The notes below the pieces were generated by a model. That model had not been told where the DNA came from and ran no database searches. It saw nothing but the letters and a program-made list of their open reading frames with translations. From assembly GCA_030059675.1 (NCBI GenBank), contig JANVYQ010000005.1, positions 1 to 64,000 on the forward strand: a stretch of DNA of 64,000 nucleotides, written 5' to 3'. The translations under genes were made by a program, and so were the position numbers. This document shows, in pieces, positions 53,381 through 62,636 of this stretch (positions within the stretch are counted from its first letter, which is position 1; the number at the start of each line of letters is the position of its first letter). The DNA is from Candidatus Pelearchaeum maunauluense. Lineage in GTDB: Archaea > Thermoproteota > Nitrososphaeria_A > Caldarchaeales > Caldarchaeaceae.

Positions 53381-53531
53381 TGATTAATCTATTTTTGTTT
53401 TATCCACTTTATAGAGAATATATTTTTATTCTCAAATCTGGGTAATTGTAGTAAAATGACAATACTGCTTAATAATTGTAATTATAAAAAATTGATTGCC
53501 TTACAGACAAATGAATTAATTACGCATATCA

Positions 53532-53774
53532 TTATTGGATTCGCAGGAGCCAGGCTTGGTGGAAGAATGGATAGTTGAGCAGTTTCTTGGTGAGCCACTC
53601 AGCTTTTTGTTGTGTGCCTATTAACGTGAGTATTGCTGAGAGCCTTGCGCCGCTGTCTGTGCTTGCTATGGTAGCGCCCTCAAGCGAGAGTTGCCCCTGC
53701 TTGACCAGTAGCATCATCTTCGCTATCGCGTCAGGATTGTTGCTAAGCTGTACGTATATGAGAAACCTTGTCAT
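53532..53774 (-). CDS. ilvN: Acetolactate synthase small subunit, single ACT domain
   Basis: An 80-residue ACT-domain protein (LIYVQLSNNPDAIAKMMLLVKQGQLSLEGATIAST..LTLIGTQQKAEWLTKKLLNYPFFHQAW). It follows ilvB with a 32-nt overlap, so it is the regulatory subunit of acetolactate synthase that gives feedback control by branched-chain amino acids. Only one ACT domain is present, as in the short IlvM type; archaeal and most bacterial IlvH proteins have a second C-terminal domain. The gene ends 150 bp from the broken reductase gene, so truncation by the insertion cannot be excluded. Confidence 0.8.
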   Translation of the reverse strand: MTRFLIYVQLSNNPDAIAKMMLLVKQGQLSLEGATIASTDSGARLSAILTLIGTQQKAEWLTKKLLNYPFFHQAWLLRIQ

Positions 53775-55485
53775 GCAGCTCCAACCCCGGTGGTAGTTTA
53801 ACCTCTGAGAGCCATTTGCCAGGTGGAACCATCGGAAAGACCATCTCCTCGCGGCCTATGGGGACGTCTATCGTTATGGCGGTGTTGCTGCGCACAGCTC
53901 TCTTGACGACGGTAGTCAGTTCCTCGTAGGAGTCAACCCTCACGGCTTCGACGCCGAAGGCTTCTGAGAGCTTTACTAGGTCTGTTTTGTCTGTGTAATC
54001 AACGTCCTTGAAGCGCTTCTGGTAGAACATATCCTGCCACTGCCTAACCATCCCCAGGGTTCTGTTGTCAAAGATTATCGTTATGATTGGTAGGTTGTAG
54101 TCGGCAATACATGCTAGTGTTTGGCATGTCATTAGGAAACTTCCGTCTCCATCTAGATTTACGACAGTTCTGTCTGGCGCTGCTGCTTTGGCTCCAAATG
54201 CCGCTGGTAGGCCGAAGCCCATGGTTCCGAGGCCGCAGCTACTAATGAAGCTGCTGGGAGTTCTAGACTTCCAGAAGAGTTGCGTCCACATCTGATGCTG
54301 CCCAACACCTGTGGTTACTATCGTGTCTGGTGGGAGTATGTTGTTGAGTAGTGAGATTACTTTCCACGAAGTCATTCGTGAGTTTCCTTCTTGGCTCATC
54401 ATGAATTCATCATAGGCCTCGCCTACCTCTTTAAACCGCCTTATGAGCGGGCTCTCTGGCCTTTTAGCCATAATATGCTTGATATAGTCTATCAGTTCGC
54501 GTAGTACTAGCTTCGCGTCTCCGTTGAGTGAGATTGTTGGTTTTACGTTCTTTCCTATTTCGCTGGAGTCTATGTCTATGTGGATTATCTTGCGGCCTCG
54601 CTCAAAGTCCTGTGCTGGTCCTATTGCTCTGTCTGAGAGTCTGGTTCCTACGCAGATTACTAGGTCTGACTCCATTATGGCTAGGTCTGCCTCTAAGCGG
54701 CCGTGCATTCCGACTACTCCTAAGACGAGTGGATGCGTCTCTGGGACTGATGATTTCCCAGGCGTTGTTGTTACTATTGGAGCGCCTATGAACTCGGCTA
54801 GCTCCAGAACCTCTTGTGTGGCGCCGCTGAAGAGGACTCCCCCGCCCGATAATATTACGGGTTTCTCCGCCTGGCTTATCGCCTTGGCTGCCTCCATTAT
54901 GCTATGCACGTCAGGCTCGCGTGGCCGTTGGTTGAAGAGCGGCTCAGGCATCACGTCCACATCGTCTTCCTCAATCTCTTCCTGCATAACGTCGCGGGGT
55001 ATGTCTAGCAGCGTAGGCCCAGGCCTGCCTGTCATGGCGACAGTGTAAGCGTTAACGAACTCCTGAACAAGGCGTCGCGAGTCTTTGACTGTCACGGCGT
55101 ATTTTATGTGGGGCAGGGTTAAGCCCACTATATCCGCCTCTTGGAAGGCGTCGGTTCCCATAAACGCCCTGACAACCTGCCCTGTTATGGCTAGAACTGG
55201 TATGCTGTCCATAGAGGCATCCACAAGCCCTGTTATGAGGTTCGTCGCCCCTGGGCCTGATGTCCCACTACATATTCCTGGCCTGTTCTTTATCCGTGCA
55301 TATCCCTCAGCCGCGTGAGCTGCTTGCTGCTCGTGGCGCATTAGGTAGCTGTTTATGTCAGCATCATAGAGAGCGTCGTAGAAGGGCATGTTAGCCCCTC
55401 CTGGTATGCCGAAGATTGTATCCACGCCCTTTCGTCGCATCTGCTTGATCAGTAGATCAACGCTCCTAGCCATCCCTATGACCAC
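53743..55485 (-). CDS. ilvB: Acetolactate synthase large subunit
   Basis: A 580-residue thiamine-diphosphate enzyme that condenses pyruvate with pyruvate or 2-oxobutyrate. RHEQQAAHAAEGYAR holds the catalytic Glu, GPGATNLITGL and AFQEADIVGL are family blocks, and NLDGDGSFLMTCQTLACIADYNLPIITIIFDN is the TPP/Mg motif. The start may be ATG 55485 or 55473 (MARSVDLLIKQM). It overlaps leuA upstream and ilvN downstream, forming a tight leuA-ilvB-ilvN operon. Confidence 0.95.
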   Translation of the reverse strand: MVIGMARSVDLLIKQMRRKGVDTIFGIPGGANMPFYDALYDADINSYLMRHEQQAAHAAEGYARIKNRPGICSGTSGPGATNLITGLVDASMDSIPVLAITGQVVRAFMGTDAFQEADIVGLTLPHIKYAVTVKDSRRLVQEFVNAYTVAMTGRPGPTLLDIPRDVMQEEIEEDDVDVMPEPLFNQRPREPDVHSIMEAAKAISQAEKPVILSGGGVLFSGATQEVLELAEFIGAPIVTTTPGKSSVPETHPLVLGVVGMHGRLEADLAIMESDLVICVGTRLSDRAIGPAQDFERGRKIIHIDIDSSEIGKNVKPTISLNGDAKLVLRELIDYIKHIMAKRPESPLIRRFKEVGEAYDEFMMSQEGNSRMTSWKVISLLNNILPPDTIVTTGVGQHQMWTQLFWKSRTPSSFISSCGLGTMGFGLPAAFGAKAAAPDRTVVNLDGDGSFLMTCQTLACIADYNLPIITIIFDNRTLGMVRQWQDMFYQKRFKDVDYTDKTDLVKLSEAFGVEAVRVDSYEELTTVVKRAVRSNTAITIDVPIGREEMVFPMVPPGKWLSEVKLPPGLELHDKVSHIRTA

Positions 55486-57019
55486 TCTCCACCCTCATGT
55501 AGTTACTCTGGGAAAGCAACAACTGGTGAACCGCGCTCGCGACAGCGCTAGTAATAGCGGCTGCTGGGTCTTTATCCAAGCCGCGTCCAACGGTTTCCGT
55601 ATCCTTAATCCTTAGAATTACCTCAGCCTCCGCTGGGTGTCTCTCATCAAACATGCCTGAGAGAACTTTGTAATCAACCAACTGTACGTCGGCTATGCTT
55701 TCTACTGCTTTTAGCGCCGCCCTTAGGCTTGCCGTCACTGGGTTTGAGCCTGCGCCGCGGCCTGCGACTATCTCATGAGCTACTATAAGCTCGCAGGCTG
55801 CGTCGTATTCTCCATCCACCTTGCTTATGCTCAGCCTCCTAATGCTGGAGCGTTCTAGTGTCTGTTTTCCATAGACCTGCGTGGCTATTGAGAGCACGTC
55901 CTCCTCAGAGACCCTGCCTCCAGAGTCGCCTATCTCCTTGATTCGCGCGAGTATCTTGCGTAGCTTCTCCCGCTCTACCGTGAAGCCATACTCCTTGAGC
56001 AGGGCTTCTACGCCATGAGCTCCCGAATGCTTTCCAAATACTATCCTACGCCGCCTGCCGAAGGATTCTGGCATTACGGGCTCGTAGGTATGCGGGCTTC
56101 CGAGTATCCCATGAACGTGTATCCCGCTCTCGTGGGAGAAGGCATTATCCCCTACTATCGCCTTGTTCTTGGGGACTATGATGCCTGTGAGCTTCTCGAC
56201 GAGGCGGGATGTCTTGTATAGGTTTTCCAACCTGATATTCGTCTTCACGCCATAGAGGAAGTTGAGCGCAGAGACTATCTCCTCTAGGCTAGCGTTGCCA
56301 GCGCGCTCACCTATGCCGTTGATTGTGGCATGTATTATCTCGGCGCCAGCCTCCACGCCCGCGAGCGAGTTAGCTACAGCCAGGCCGAAATCATCATGAC
56401 AGTGGACGCTTACTGGGACCTTCACGTTCTCCTTAGTGAGCCTAACTAGGTAGCGCATAGCGTAGGGGAGCGCTGTTCCAACCGTGTCAGGAATGTCTAT
56501 ACTATCGGCACCTGCTTTTTCAACCTCCCTAAAGACACGCATCAGGAAAGAAGGCTCTGTCCGCGTGGCGTCTTCAGCGGAGAAATGGACAGTAACCCCA
56601 TGCTCCTTGGCGTACTCCACCATGCTCCGCGCCTTCTCCAGCGCCTCTTCACGGGTAAGCCGTAGCTTATGTTTCAAATGAATGTCTGAGGTCGCTATGA
56701 AGACATGTATCCAATCCACGTCAGCGTTTAGCGCTGCGTCTATGTCCATCTTCTCCGCACGCGCAAGAGCGCATATCTTGGCCTTCAGCTTCATGTTGGC
56801 GATGGTCTTGACAGCCTCCGCCTCGCCCTTAGAGACCAACGGAAAACCAGCCTCAATAATATCAACACCCAACTCATCAAGAGCCTCAGCAACCCTAATC
56901 TTGTCTTCAGGCTTCAACGCAGCGCCAGGCGTCTGCTCACCATCACGCAGCGTAGTGTCGAAGATATACACCCTCTCAGGAAGAAGATACTCTCTCTGGA
57001 GAAGATTCTTCCAGGCCAT
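55466..57019 (-). CDS. leuA: 2-isopropylmalate synthase
   Basis: About 517 residues: the catalytic barrel (YIFDTTLRDGEQTPG, HCHDDFGLAVANSLAG, IHATINGIGERAGNASLEEI) followed by linker regions (HESGIHVHGIL, FGKHSGAHGVEALLKEYG) and a C-terminal LeuA regulatory domain (about 390-510), the site of leucine feedback in this family. I set the start at ATG 57019 (MAWKNLLQREYLLPERV), which follows GAGGTGA with good spacing; the track's 31-residue extension has no family match. It starts the leuA-ilvB-ilvN operon. Confidence 0.94.
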   Translation of the reverse strand: MAWKNLLQREYLLPERVYIFDTTLRDGEQTPGAALKPEDKIRVAEALDELGVDIIEAGFPLVSKGEAEAVKTIANMKLKAKICALARAEKMDIDAALNADVDWIHVFIATSDIHLKHKLRLTREEALEKARSMVEYAKEHGVTVHFSAEDATRTEPSFLMRVFREVEKAGADSIDIPDTVGTALPYAMRYLVRLTKENVKVPVSVHCHDDFGLAVANSLAGVEAGAEIIHATINGIGERAGNASLEEIVSALNFLYGVKTNIRLENLYKTSRLVEKLTGIIVPKNKAIVGDNAFSHESGIHVHGILGSPHTYEPVMPESFGRRRRIVFGKHSGAHGVEALLKEYGFTVEREKLRKILARIKEIGDSGGRVSEEDVLSIATQVYGKQTLERSSIRRLSISKVDGEYDAACELIVAHEIVAGRGAGSNPVTASLRAALKAVESIADVQLVDYKVLSGMFDERHPAEAEVILRIKDTETVGRGLDKDPAAAITSAVASAVHQLLLSQSNYMRVESGHRDG

Positions 57020-57198
57020 AAAATCACCTCTAGAGAATAATGAGTTTGAGGAGGAGACGGCCCTGAAGAAGGCTACTAGCATTTTCCAAATCGCGGCGAG
57101 CCGTTGGGCCATTTACCGAGCGCGGTGAAGCAATAATCCCACCCTCAGACTTGTAATCCCTAACGCTGTACAGAGCTATATAAGCATTGACGAGTTCT

Positions 57199-58761
57199 TC
57201 ATAGAGGGATGTTGCCGTGCTTCTTTGCTGGTCTGAATTCTTCTTTGTCGCGTAGCATGTCTAGGGCTTTTATGAGCTTGATGCGCGTCTCAGATGGTTC
57301 TATGACCTCATCTACCAAGCCCCGCTCGGCAGCCACATAGGGGTTGGCGAACTTTCTGCGATACTCCGCGGCCAGCTCACGCCGCTTGGCCTCTGGGTCT
57401 TGCGCAGAAGCTACCTCTTTCCTGAAGATTATGTTGATAGCTCCTTCGGGGCCCATAACCGCTATCTCGGCGGTTGGCCAGGCTAGGTTTATGTCTGCTC
57501 GCGAGTATTTGGAGCCCATGGCGCAGTAGGCGCCTCCATAGGCTTTACGTATGTTGACCGTTATCTTCGGGACTGTTGCTTCGCAGTATGCGTAGAGGAG
57601 CTTGCTTCCGTGCCTGATTATCCCGCCGTGCTCCTGCTCTATTCCTGGCATGTATCCTGGGACATCTACAAATGTGATTATTGGTATGTTGAAGCAGTCG
57701 CAGAATCTTATGAAGCGCGCGGCCTTATCGCTGGAGTTTATGTCCAGCACACCCGCCATGTGGAGCGGCTGGTTGGCCACAACTCCAACAGTATTCCCAT
57801 CAAGCCTACCAAAGCCCACAATAATGTTTTGCGCCCAGCCCGCGTGAACCTCCATAAAATCACCATCATCCAAGACCTCTAGGATTATCTGCTTCATGTC
57901 ATATGGCTTATACGGGTCTTCTGGAACTATGCTTTCTATTCCATCAAGCCTCCTGTCTGGCCTATCCTGCGGCTCCACGCGCGGAGGTAGCTCGCTGTTG
58001 TTGGACGGCAGGTAGGAGAGGAGGCGTCTAATCATCATTAGGCACTCCTCATCATCGGCCGCGGTGAAGTGCGCTACGCCGCTAATTTCAGCATGAACAT
58101 GAGCGCCTCCCAGCTCCTCAAACGACACCTCCTGCCCCAACGCTGCTTTCACCACATCAGGGCCTGTAACGAACATCGTGGCGGTTTTCTCCACCATGAA
58201 GATGAAGTCCGTCATGGCTGGGCTGTATACCGCACCGCCAGCGCATGGGCCCATTATGGCTGAAATCTGTGGAATTACGCCTGAGGCTAGTGTGTTTCTG
58301 AAGAATATCTCGCTATACGCGGCGAGGCTTGCTATCCCCTCCTGTATCCTCGCTCCTCCAGAGTCGTTTAGCCCTATGACGGGAGCGCCTGTCTTTAGGG
58401 CTAGGTCCATTATCTTACAGACCTTCTTCCCGAAGACCTCGCCTAGCGAGCCGCCCATCACCGTGAAGTCATGCGAGAAGACGAATACCGTTCTCCCATC
58501 TATCTTACCATATCCCGTAACTACTCCATCGCCGAGGTAGCGTCTCTCGGCCATGCCGAACTCAGTAGCCCTATGGACTGCGAACTTGTCAATCTCAACG
58601 AAGCTACCAGGGTCTAGGAGTATGTCCAGCCTTTCGCGGGCTGTGAGCTTCCCCTTAGCGTGCTGCTCCTCAATCTTCTTCACTCCTCCTCCAAGCTCCG
58701 CTTCGCGATTCATCTTGCGGAGACGTTCCAGCAGGTCTTCATGGAGCATGACGGCCAACAT
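57199..58761 (-). CDS. Acyl-CoA carboxylase beta subunit (carboxyltransferase)
   Basis: A 520-residue carboxyltransferase of the propionyl/acetyl-CoA carboxylase type. LNDSGGARIQEGIASLAAYSEIFFRN and GPCAGGAVYSPAMTDFIFMV form the first oxyanion hole, and FVDVPGYMPGIEQEHGGIIRHGSKLLYAYCEATVPK the second. It moves carboxylate from a biotin carrier to an acyl-CoA. Biotin carboxylase and carrier genes are not in the window. The divergent birA gene next to it fits a biotin-dependent enzyme. The start may be 58761 or the ATG at 58749 (MLHEDLLERL). Confidence 0.94.
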   Translation of the reverse strand: MLAVMLHEDLLERLRKMNREAELGGGVKKIEEQHAKGKLTARERLDILLDPGSFVEIDKFAVHRATEFGMAERRYLGDGVVTGYGKIDGRTVFVFSHDFTVMGGSLGEVFGKKVCKIMDLALKTGAPVIGLNDSGGARIQEGIASLAAYSEIFFRNTLASGVIPQISAIMGPCAGGAVYSPAMTDFIFMVEKTATMFVTGPDVVKAALGQEVSFEELGGAHVHAEISGVAHFTAADDEECLMMIRRLLSYLPSNNSELPPRVEPQDRPDRRLDGIESIVPEDPYKPYDMKQIILEVLDDGDFMEVHAGWAQNIIVGFGRLDGNTVGVVANQPLHMAGVLDINSSDKAARFIRFCDCFNIPIITFVDVPGYMPGIEQEHGGIIRHGSKLLYAYCEATVPKITVNIRKAYGGAYCAMGSKYSRADINLAWPTAEIAVMGPEGAINIIFRKEVASAQDPEAKRRELAAEYRRKFANPYVAAERGLVDEVIEPSETRIKLIKALDMLRDKEEFRPAKKHGNIPL

Positions 58762-58819
58762 ACAGCAGTCATAGCAGCTTTTAATGCTTTAATGCGTGTA
58801 GCATGTTGTTTATGCTGGG

Positions 58820-59566
58820 TTGTCTGCGACCATAGGCTCTAGGGTTATGGTTCTTGATTCCGTTGATTCCACGATGGACGAGGCTCGGCGTATGGGGTTG
58901 AACGAAGAGGGCGCCGTGATAGTCGCGCGCAAGCAGTCAAATGCGCGCGGTCGTCTTGGAAGAACGTGGCACTCACCCGTTGGAGGGCTCTGGTTTACGA
59001 TAGTAGTTATCCCGAAGCAGAGCGCCACGACGTCGCCTCTTCTCAGTCTAGCCGCATCGCTTGCCGTGGCGCGTGGAATAACCGCAGCCACGGGTCTGCC
59101 AGCAGCTATCAGATGGCCCAACGACGTTTATATTCATGGTGGGAAGGTGGCTGGGGTACTCACAGAGCTAGAAGTCGTGGGCGACGTGATAACACGCGCA
59201 TTTGTGGGAGTGGGGGTTAATGCTAATTTTGAACTAGACGAGCTCCCAGAGGAGATACGCAGCAAGACCACCACAATACTCCGCGAGCTCGGCCGTGGAG
59301 TAAGCCTAGATGAGCTACTGGCAAAAATACTCAAGGAGTTCAACAGCATTTATGAAACATACAAAACAGGATGGCATGACGAGATTCTCCGCGAGGTGAA
59401 GGAGAATATGGAGCTATTGGGCAGCCCTGTGGTGGTTACGCTCACTAATGGCACGTTGATAGGAGTGTTAGAGGATATAGACGAGTTGGGCAGGATAATA
59501 CTTCGCTTAGACCAAGACAGGATACAACTATCCCCAGGGGATGTGGAGCGTATAGCTCCCGCGTAG
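58820..59566 (+). CDS. birA: Biotin--[acetyl-CoA-carboxylase] ligase
   Basis: A 248-residue biotin protein ligase without a DNA-binding domain. DSVDSTMDEARRMG, RGRLGRTWHSPVGGLWFTIVV (biotin and adenylate loop), IRWPNDVYIHGGKVAGVLTE and VGVGVNANF are the family blocks; a small C-terminal SH3-like domain follows. It attaches biotin to the carrier subunit of acyl-CoA carboxylase. Start TTG 58820. It is divergent from the carboxyltransferase gene, a logical pairing. Confidence 0.93.
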   Translation: MSATIGSRVMVLDSVDSTMDEARRMGLNEEGAVIVARKQSNARGRLGRTWHSPVGGLWFTIVVIPKQSATTSPLLSLAASLAVARGITAATGLPAAIRWPNDVYIHGGKVAGVLTELEVVGDVITRAFVGVGVNANFELDELPEEIRSKTTTILRELGRGVSLDELLAKILKEFNSIYETYKTGWHDEILREVKENMELLGSPVVVTLTNGTLIGVLEDIDELGRIILRLDQDRIQLSPGDVERIAPA

Positions 59567-59619
59567 CACTGTCTTGAAAATTATATTAGCATCTGCTGGT
59601 GGTTTGTGGTGAGCTGGAT

Positions 59620-60336
59620 ATGGAGCGTCTGCCAGTGAATATACGCGCAAAGCCTGGTGATGTGGCTGAGGTGGCGATAACCGCTGGAGACCCAGCGCGC
59701 GTTGAGCAGCTTGCTTCAATGCTGCAGGACGTAAAGCTGGTGAATAAGAATCGCGGCTTACTGGTCTATACTGGCAAGTATCGTGGTAAGGGTGTTACTG
59801 TCGCCATGCACGGGATAGGCGGCCCCTCCTCCGCGATAGTGTTTGAGGAGCTGCACATGCTTGGGGCTAAGACAATAGTACGCTTGGGCTCATGCGGCGC
59901 TATGGTGAAGGAACTGGATATAGGTGATGTCGTTATAGCTACGGGCGCAGCATGTACGGGGGGTTCTCTCAAGATGTATATTCCAGACGGGATACTGCCA
60001 GCGGTTCCTGATATAGAGCTTACTCACAAGCTTATTGAGAAGTGCAGGTCTGAGAAGCTTAAGCATCTTGCGTGTGTTGTATTTAGCTCCGACGCCTTCT
60101 ATGCTGAAGACCCCAAGTTTGTGGAGAAATGGACCAGTAGGGGTGTGAAGGCTGTTGAGATGGAGTGCGCTACGTTGTTCTCCCTAGGTCTTCTAAGAGG
60201 CTTTAGGACAGCCTCTCTCTTGGTGGTGAGTGATAGCTTGGTTAAGCCTGAGCAGATGGAGATGGTTACTGCTGAGGTTTTGAAGCCCTACGTGGATAAG
60301 GCCGCGCGCGTCGTGCTTGACGTGCTTACTGAGTAG
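59620..60336 (+). CDS. Purine/uridine nucleoside phosphorylase (PNP/UDP family)
   Basis: About 238 residues of the hexameric nucleoside phosphorylase family. AITAGDPARVEQLA is the phosphate/ribose motif, GIGGPSSAIVFEEL and VRLGSCGAMV are conserved blocks, and AVEMECATLF binds ribose. SDSLVKPEQM near the end carries the Asp seen in purine-specific members, but the base preference is unsure. I choose ATG 59620 (MERLPVNIRAKPGDVAEVA); the track begins at GTG 59599. The 3' end overlaps the convergent hydantoinase B gene by 49 bp. Confidence 0.9.
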   Translation: MERLPVNIRAKPGDVAEVAITAGDPARVEQLASMLQDVKLVNKNRGLLVYTGKYRGKGVTVAMHGIGGPSSAIVFEELHMLGAKTIVRLGSCGAMVKELDIGDVVIATGAACTGGSLKMYIPDGILPAVPDIELTHKLIEKCRSEKLKHLACVVFSSDAFYAEDPKFVEKWTSRGVKAVEMECATLFSLGLLRGFRTASLLVVSDSLVKPEQMEMVTAEVLKPYVDKAARVVLDVLTE

Positions 60337-62003
60337 CCCTCTACACCATATACACGCTCAGCTATCTCGCGGCTTATCAAACCATACTGCAAGTCTCGTA
60401 GAACTCGCTCCCTACTCCTTCTACGCGGCTCGCCATACCCACCGCCGCCCGCGGTTCTTATGATTAGCCTATCCCCTGGGCTTAGACGCGTCCTTGCCTT
60501 GGAGCTTAGGCGTATCACCTCGCCACTTCCCCGCTGGACAAGATATTCCGAGGGCTTCGCCCCAGTTCCTCCCCAAAGCCCCCAGGGAGCTATCCTACTC
60601 CTCTCACCAACTATCGTCACGTCTATCTCAGCGAGGGCTGTGAAGCTCCTCTCTATCCCGCAACCACCACGAAACTCCCCATGCCCCATGCTATCAGGCC
60701 TCAAAGAGTATGTGTTGAAGATTACTGGGTAGTAGAGCTCTATCACCTCTATAGGAGTGTTTAGGGTGTTTGTCATGTTTACGTGGATTCCATCTACTCC
60801 ATCTTTTCCGAGTCTTCCGCCGTAGCCGCCTCCTATCGTCTCGTAGAACGCCCAGCGCTCACCAGTTCGCGGATGGACGCCGCCCATCATTAGGTTAGTC
60901 ATAGAGCCATGCGCCGCCGCAGGTATCCTGTCTGGCACCGCATGAGAGAGCGCGCGGTATATCGCATCAACAATCCTCTGCGAGGTCTCCACATTACCAG
61001 CAGACACCGCAGCAGGCCAGCATGCATTAAGCATACATCCCTCAGGAGCATAAACCCTCACAGTCCTGTAGAAGCCGTCATTAACCTCAACATGATGCGA
61101 CAATATGCTCCTAACAGCAAACATGGACGCAGCAACCGTTACGCCATAAACGGTATTTACTGGGCCTTTTACCTGCTTCTCGGTGCCGCTGAAGTCCATC
61201 TCTATCCGCTTCGGCGATATGCTCACTTTCACGGCTATCCGCGCTGGTCTCTCTTCTCGCGCGCTTATTGTCTCTAGGTAGTCCTCTCCTACGTATTCTC
61301 CTTCTGGCATGCGTTCATACTCCAGCCTCACCGCCTTCTCGGTCTGGTCTAGTATCTCGCTACATGCTTCAAGGAAGGTCTTTGCGCCGTACCTGTTTAT
61401 TATCTCAGCTATGTTTCTAGCTCCCAGCGTGTTGGCCGCAAGCTGGGCGTGTAGGTCGCCAAGCGTTATGCTTGGCATCCTGACGTTCCGCGTAATCATC
61501 TCAAGCACTTCCCTGCTTGTTTTTCCGCGCCTGACGAGCTTCGTCGGAGGTATTACTATCCCCTCCTGATGAATCTCGTCGGCATCAGCGCTTATGCTCG
61601 CTGGAGAAGCTCCACCCACATCGGAGTGATGCGCCTTATTCGCTGCATACGCCACCAGCTCACCGCGATGAAAGACAGGCTGGATGAGCGTAATGTCGTT
61701 AAGATGAGTCCCAGAGATGTACGGGTCGTTTACTATGACTACATCACCTTCCTCAAGCTCCACCTCCTCCCTCTCTAGGTATTGTAGTGTGTTCCTGAGA
61801 CCTACTGGAAGTGAGCCGAGGTGTACTGGTATGTGCTCCGCCTGTCCGATGGTTCTTCCATAGGAGTCTAGCACGGCGCAGCTATGGTCAGCGCGCTCCC
61901 GTATGTTGGGCGAATATGCTGAGCGGCGTAAAGCTACGCCCATCTCCTCAGCAGTGTAGATGAGACTACGCTTTATCAGCTCAACAGTAGCCTTGTCTGG
62001 CAC
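60288..62003 (-). CDS. hyuB: Hydantoinase B / 5-oxoprolinase beta subunit family
   Basis: A 571-residue HyuB-family protein. KRSLIYTAEEMGVALRRSAYSPNIRERADHSCAVLD, GQAEHIPVHLGSLP, DVVIVNDPYISGTHLNDITLIQPVF and TAGGGGYGEPRRR are the family blocks in order. HyuB works with HyuA in ATP-dependent opening of hydantoins, N-methylhydantoin or 5-oxoproline, or in acetone-carboxylase-like enzymes. No hyuA gene is adjacent in the window. The last about 15 residues (Ser/Thr-rich) lie in the region overlapping the convergent phosphorylase gene. Confidence 0.92.
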   Translation of the reverse strand: MPDKATVELIKRSLIYTAEEMGVALRRSAYSPNIRERADHSCAVLDSYGRTIGQAEHIPVHLGSLPVGLRNTLQYLEREEVELEEGDVVIVNDPYISGTHLNDITLIQPVFHRGELVAYAANKAHHSDVGGASPASISADADEIHQEGIVIPPTKLVRRGKTSREVLEMITRNVRMPSITLGDLHAQLAANTLGARNIAEIINRYGAKTFLEACSEILDQTEKAVRLEYERMPEGEYVGEDYLETISAREERPARIAVKVSISPKRIEMDFSGTEKQVKGPVNTVYGVTVAASMFAVRSILSHHVEVNDGFYRTVRVYAPEGCMLNACWPAAVSAGNVETSQRIVDAIYRALSHAVPDRIPAAAHGSMTNLMMGGVHPRTGERWAFYETIGGGYGGRLGKDGVDGIHVNMTNTLNTPIEVIELYYPVIFNTYSLRPDSMGHGEFRGGCGIERSFTALAEIDVTIVGERSRIAPWGLWGGTGAKPSEYLVQRGSGEVIRLSSKARTRLSPGDRLIIRTAGGGGYGEPRRRSRERVLRDLQYGLISREIAERVYGVEGYSVSTSSTTRAALST

Positions 62004-62050
62004 TGCCTATCCAACCGTCCTTACAAAGCCCAGCTCTTATATTCATTCCT

Positions 62051-62593
62051 CTACAAATGCTCAGGTAGTGAGAAGAAGGCTACTGCCTGTAATATAGCTG
62101 CTACGACTATTATTATGAAGCCCACCACGATTATCATAAGTGCTACTCCTATGAGGTATATGAGAGCGGCTCTGCTGAACATGCTTATGTTTAGAGCCTT
62201 GGCTATAGCATCGTAGCTCTTACGCAGGTATATCGCCGAGAAGAGCAGCAAAGCCCACGCTACAGCTATTACTATCAGAGTAGCAAGAGCTAGCTGCATC
62301 ATCCCCATAGCCGGCGTTGACATTAATGAGCCCCTCATGGTAGCTAATGTGAAGAAACTACCAACGGCGAATACCGCTATTGATAACGAGCCAACCACTA
62401 CGAGGATTACTGCTATGAGCATGTTCCTGAATATTGTTTCATCATTCACGGCATCAGCTATATCCTTCACCGCCACGAGTACTAGAATCAATCCTATGAG
62501 CATTAGGAGCGGCCCTACTATAGGGGCTATGGAGAGAACCATGAGTATAGAGCCTACGCCTCCTAGGGCTTTGGCTTGGCTTAACGAGCTCAC
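62051..62593 (-). CDS. DUF996 family membrane protein
   Basis: A 180-residue membrane protein with four to five helices (about 10-40, 55-85, 105-130, 145-175). The start LSQAKALGGVGSILMVLSIAPIVGPLLMLIGLILVLVAVKDIAD matches the archaeal DUF996 pattern. Function unknown. It follows the KaiC-like gene pair on the same strand with about 45 bp from the end of the extended regulator frame. Confidence 0.8.
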   Translation of the reverse strand: MSSLSQAKALGGVGSILMVLSIAPIVGPLLMLIGLILVLVAVKDIADAVNDETIFRNMLIAVILVVVGSLSIAVFAVGSFFTLATMRGSLMSTPAMGMMQLALATLIVIAVAWALLLFSAIYLRKSYDAIAKALNISMFSRAALIYLIGVALMIIVVGFIIIVVAAILQAVAFFSLPEHL

Positions 62594-62636
62594 AGCTACG
62601 GAGTATGTAGAGTCATATATAAAATGTGGGTTAGAT

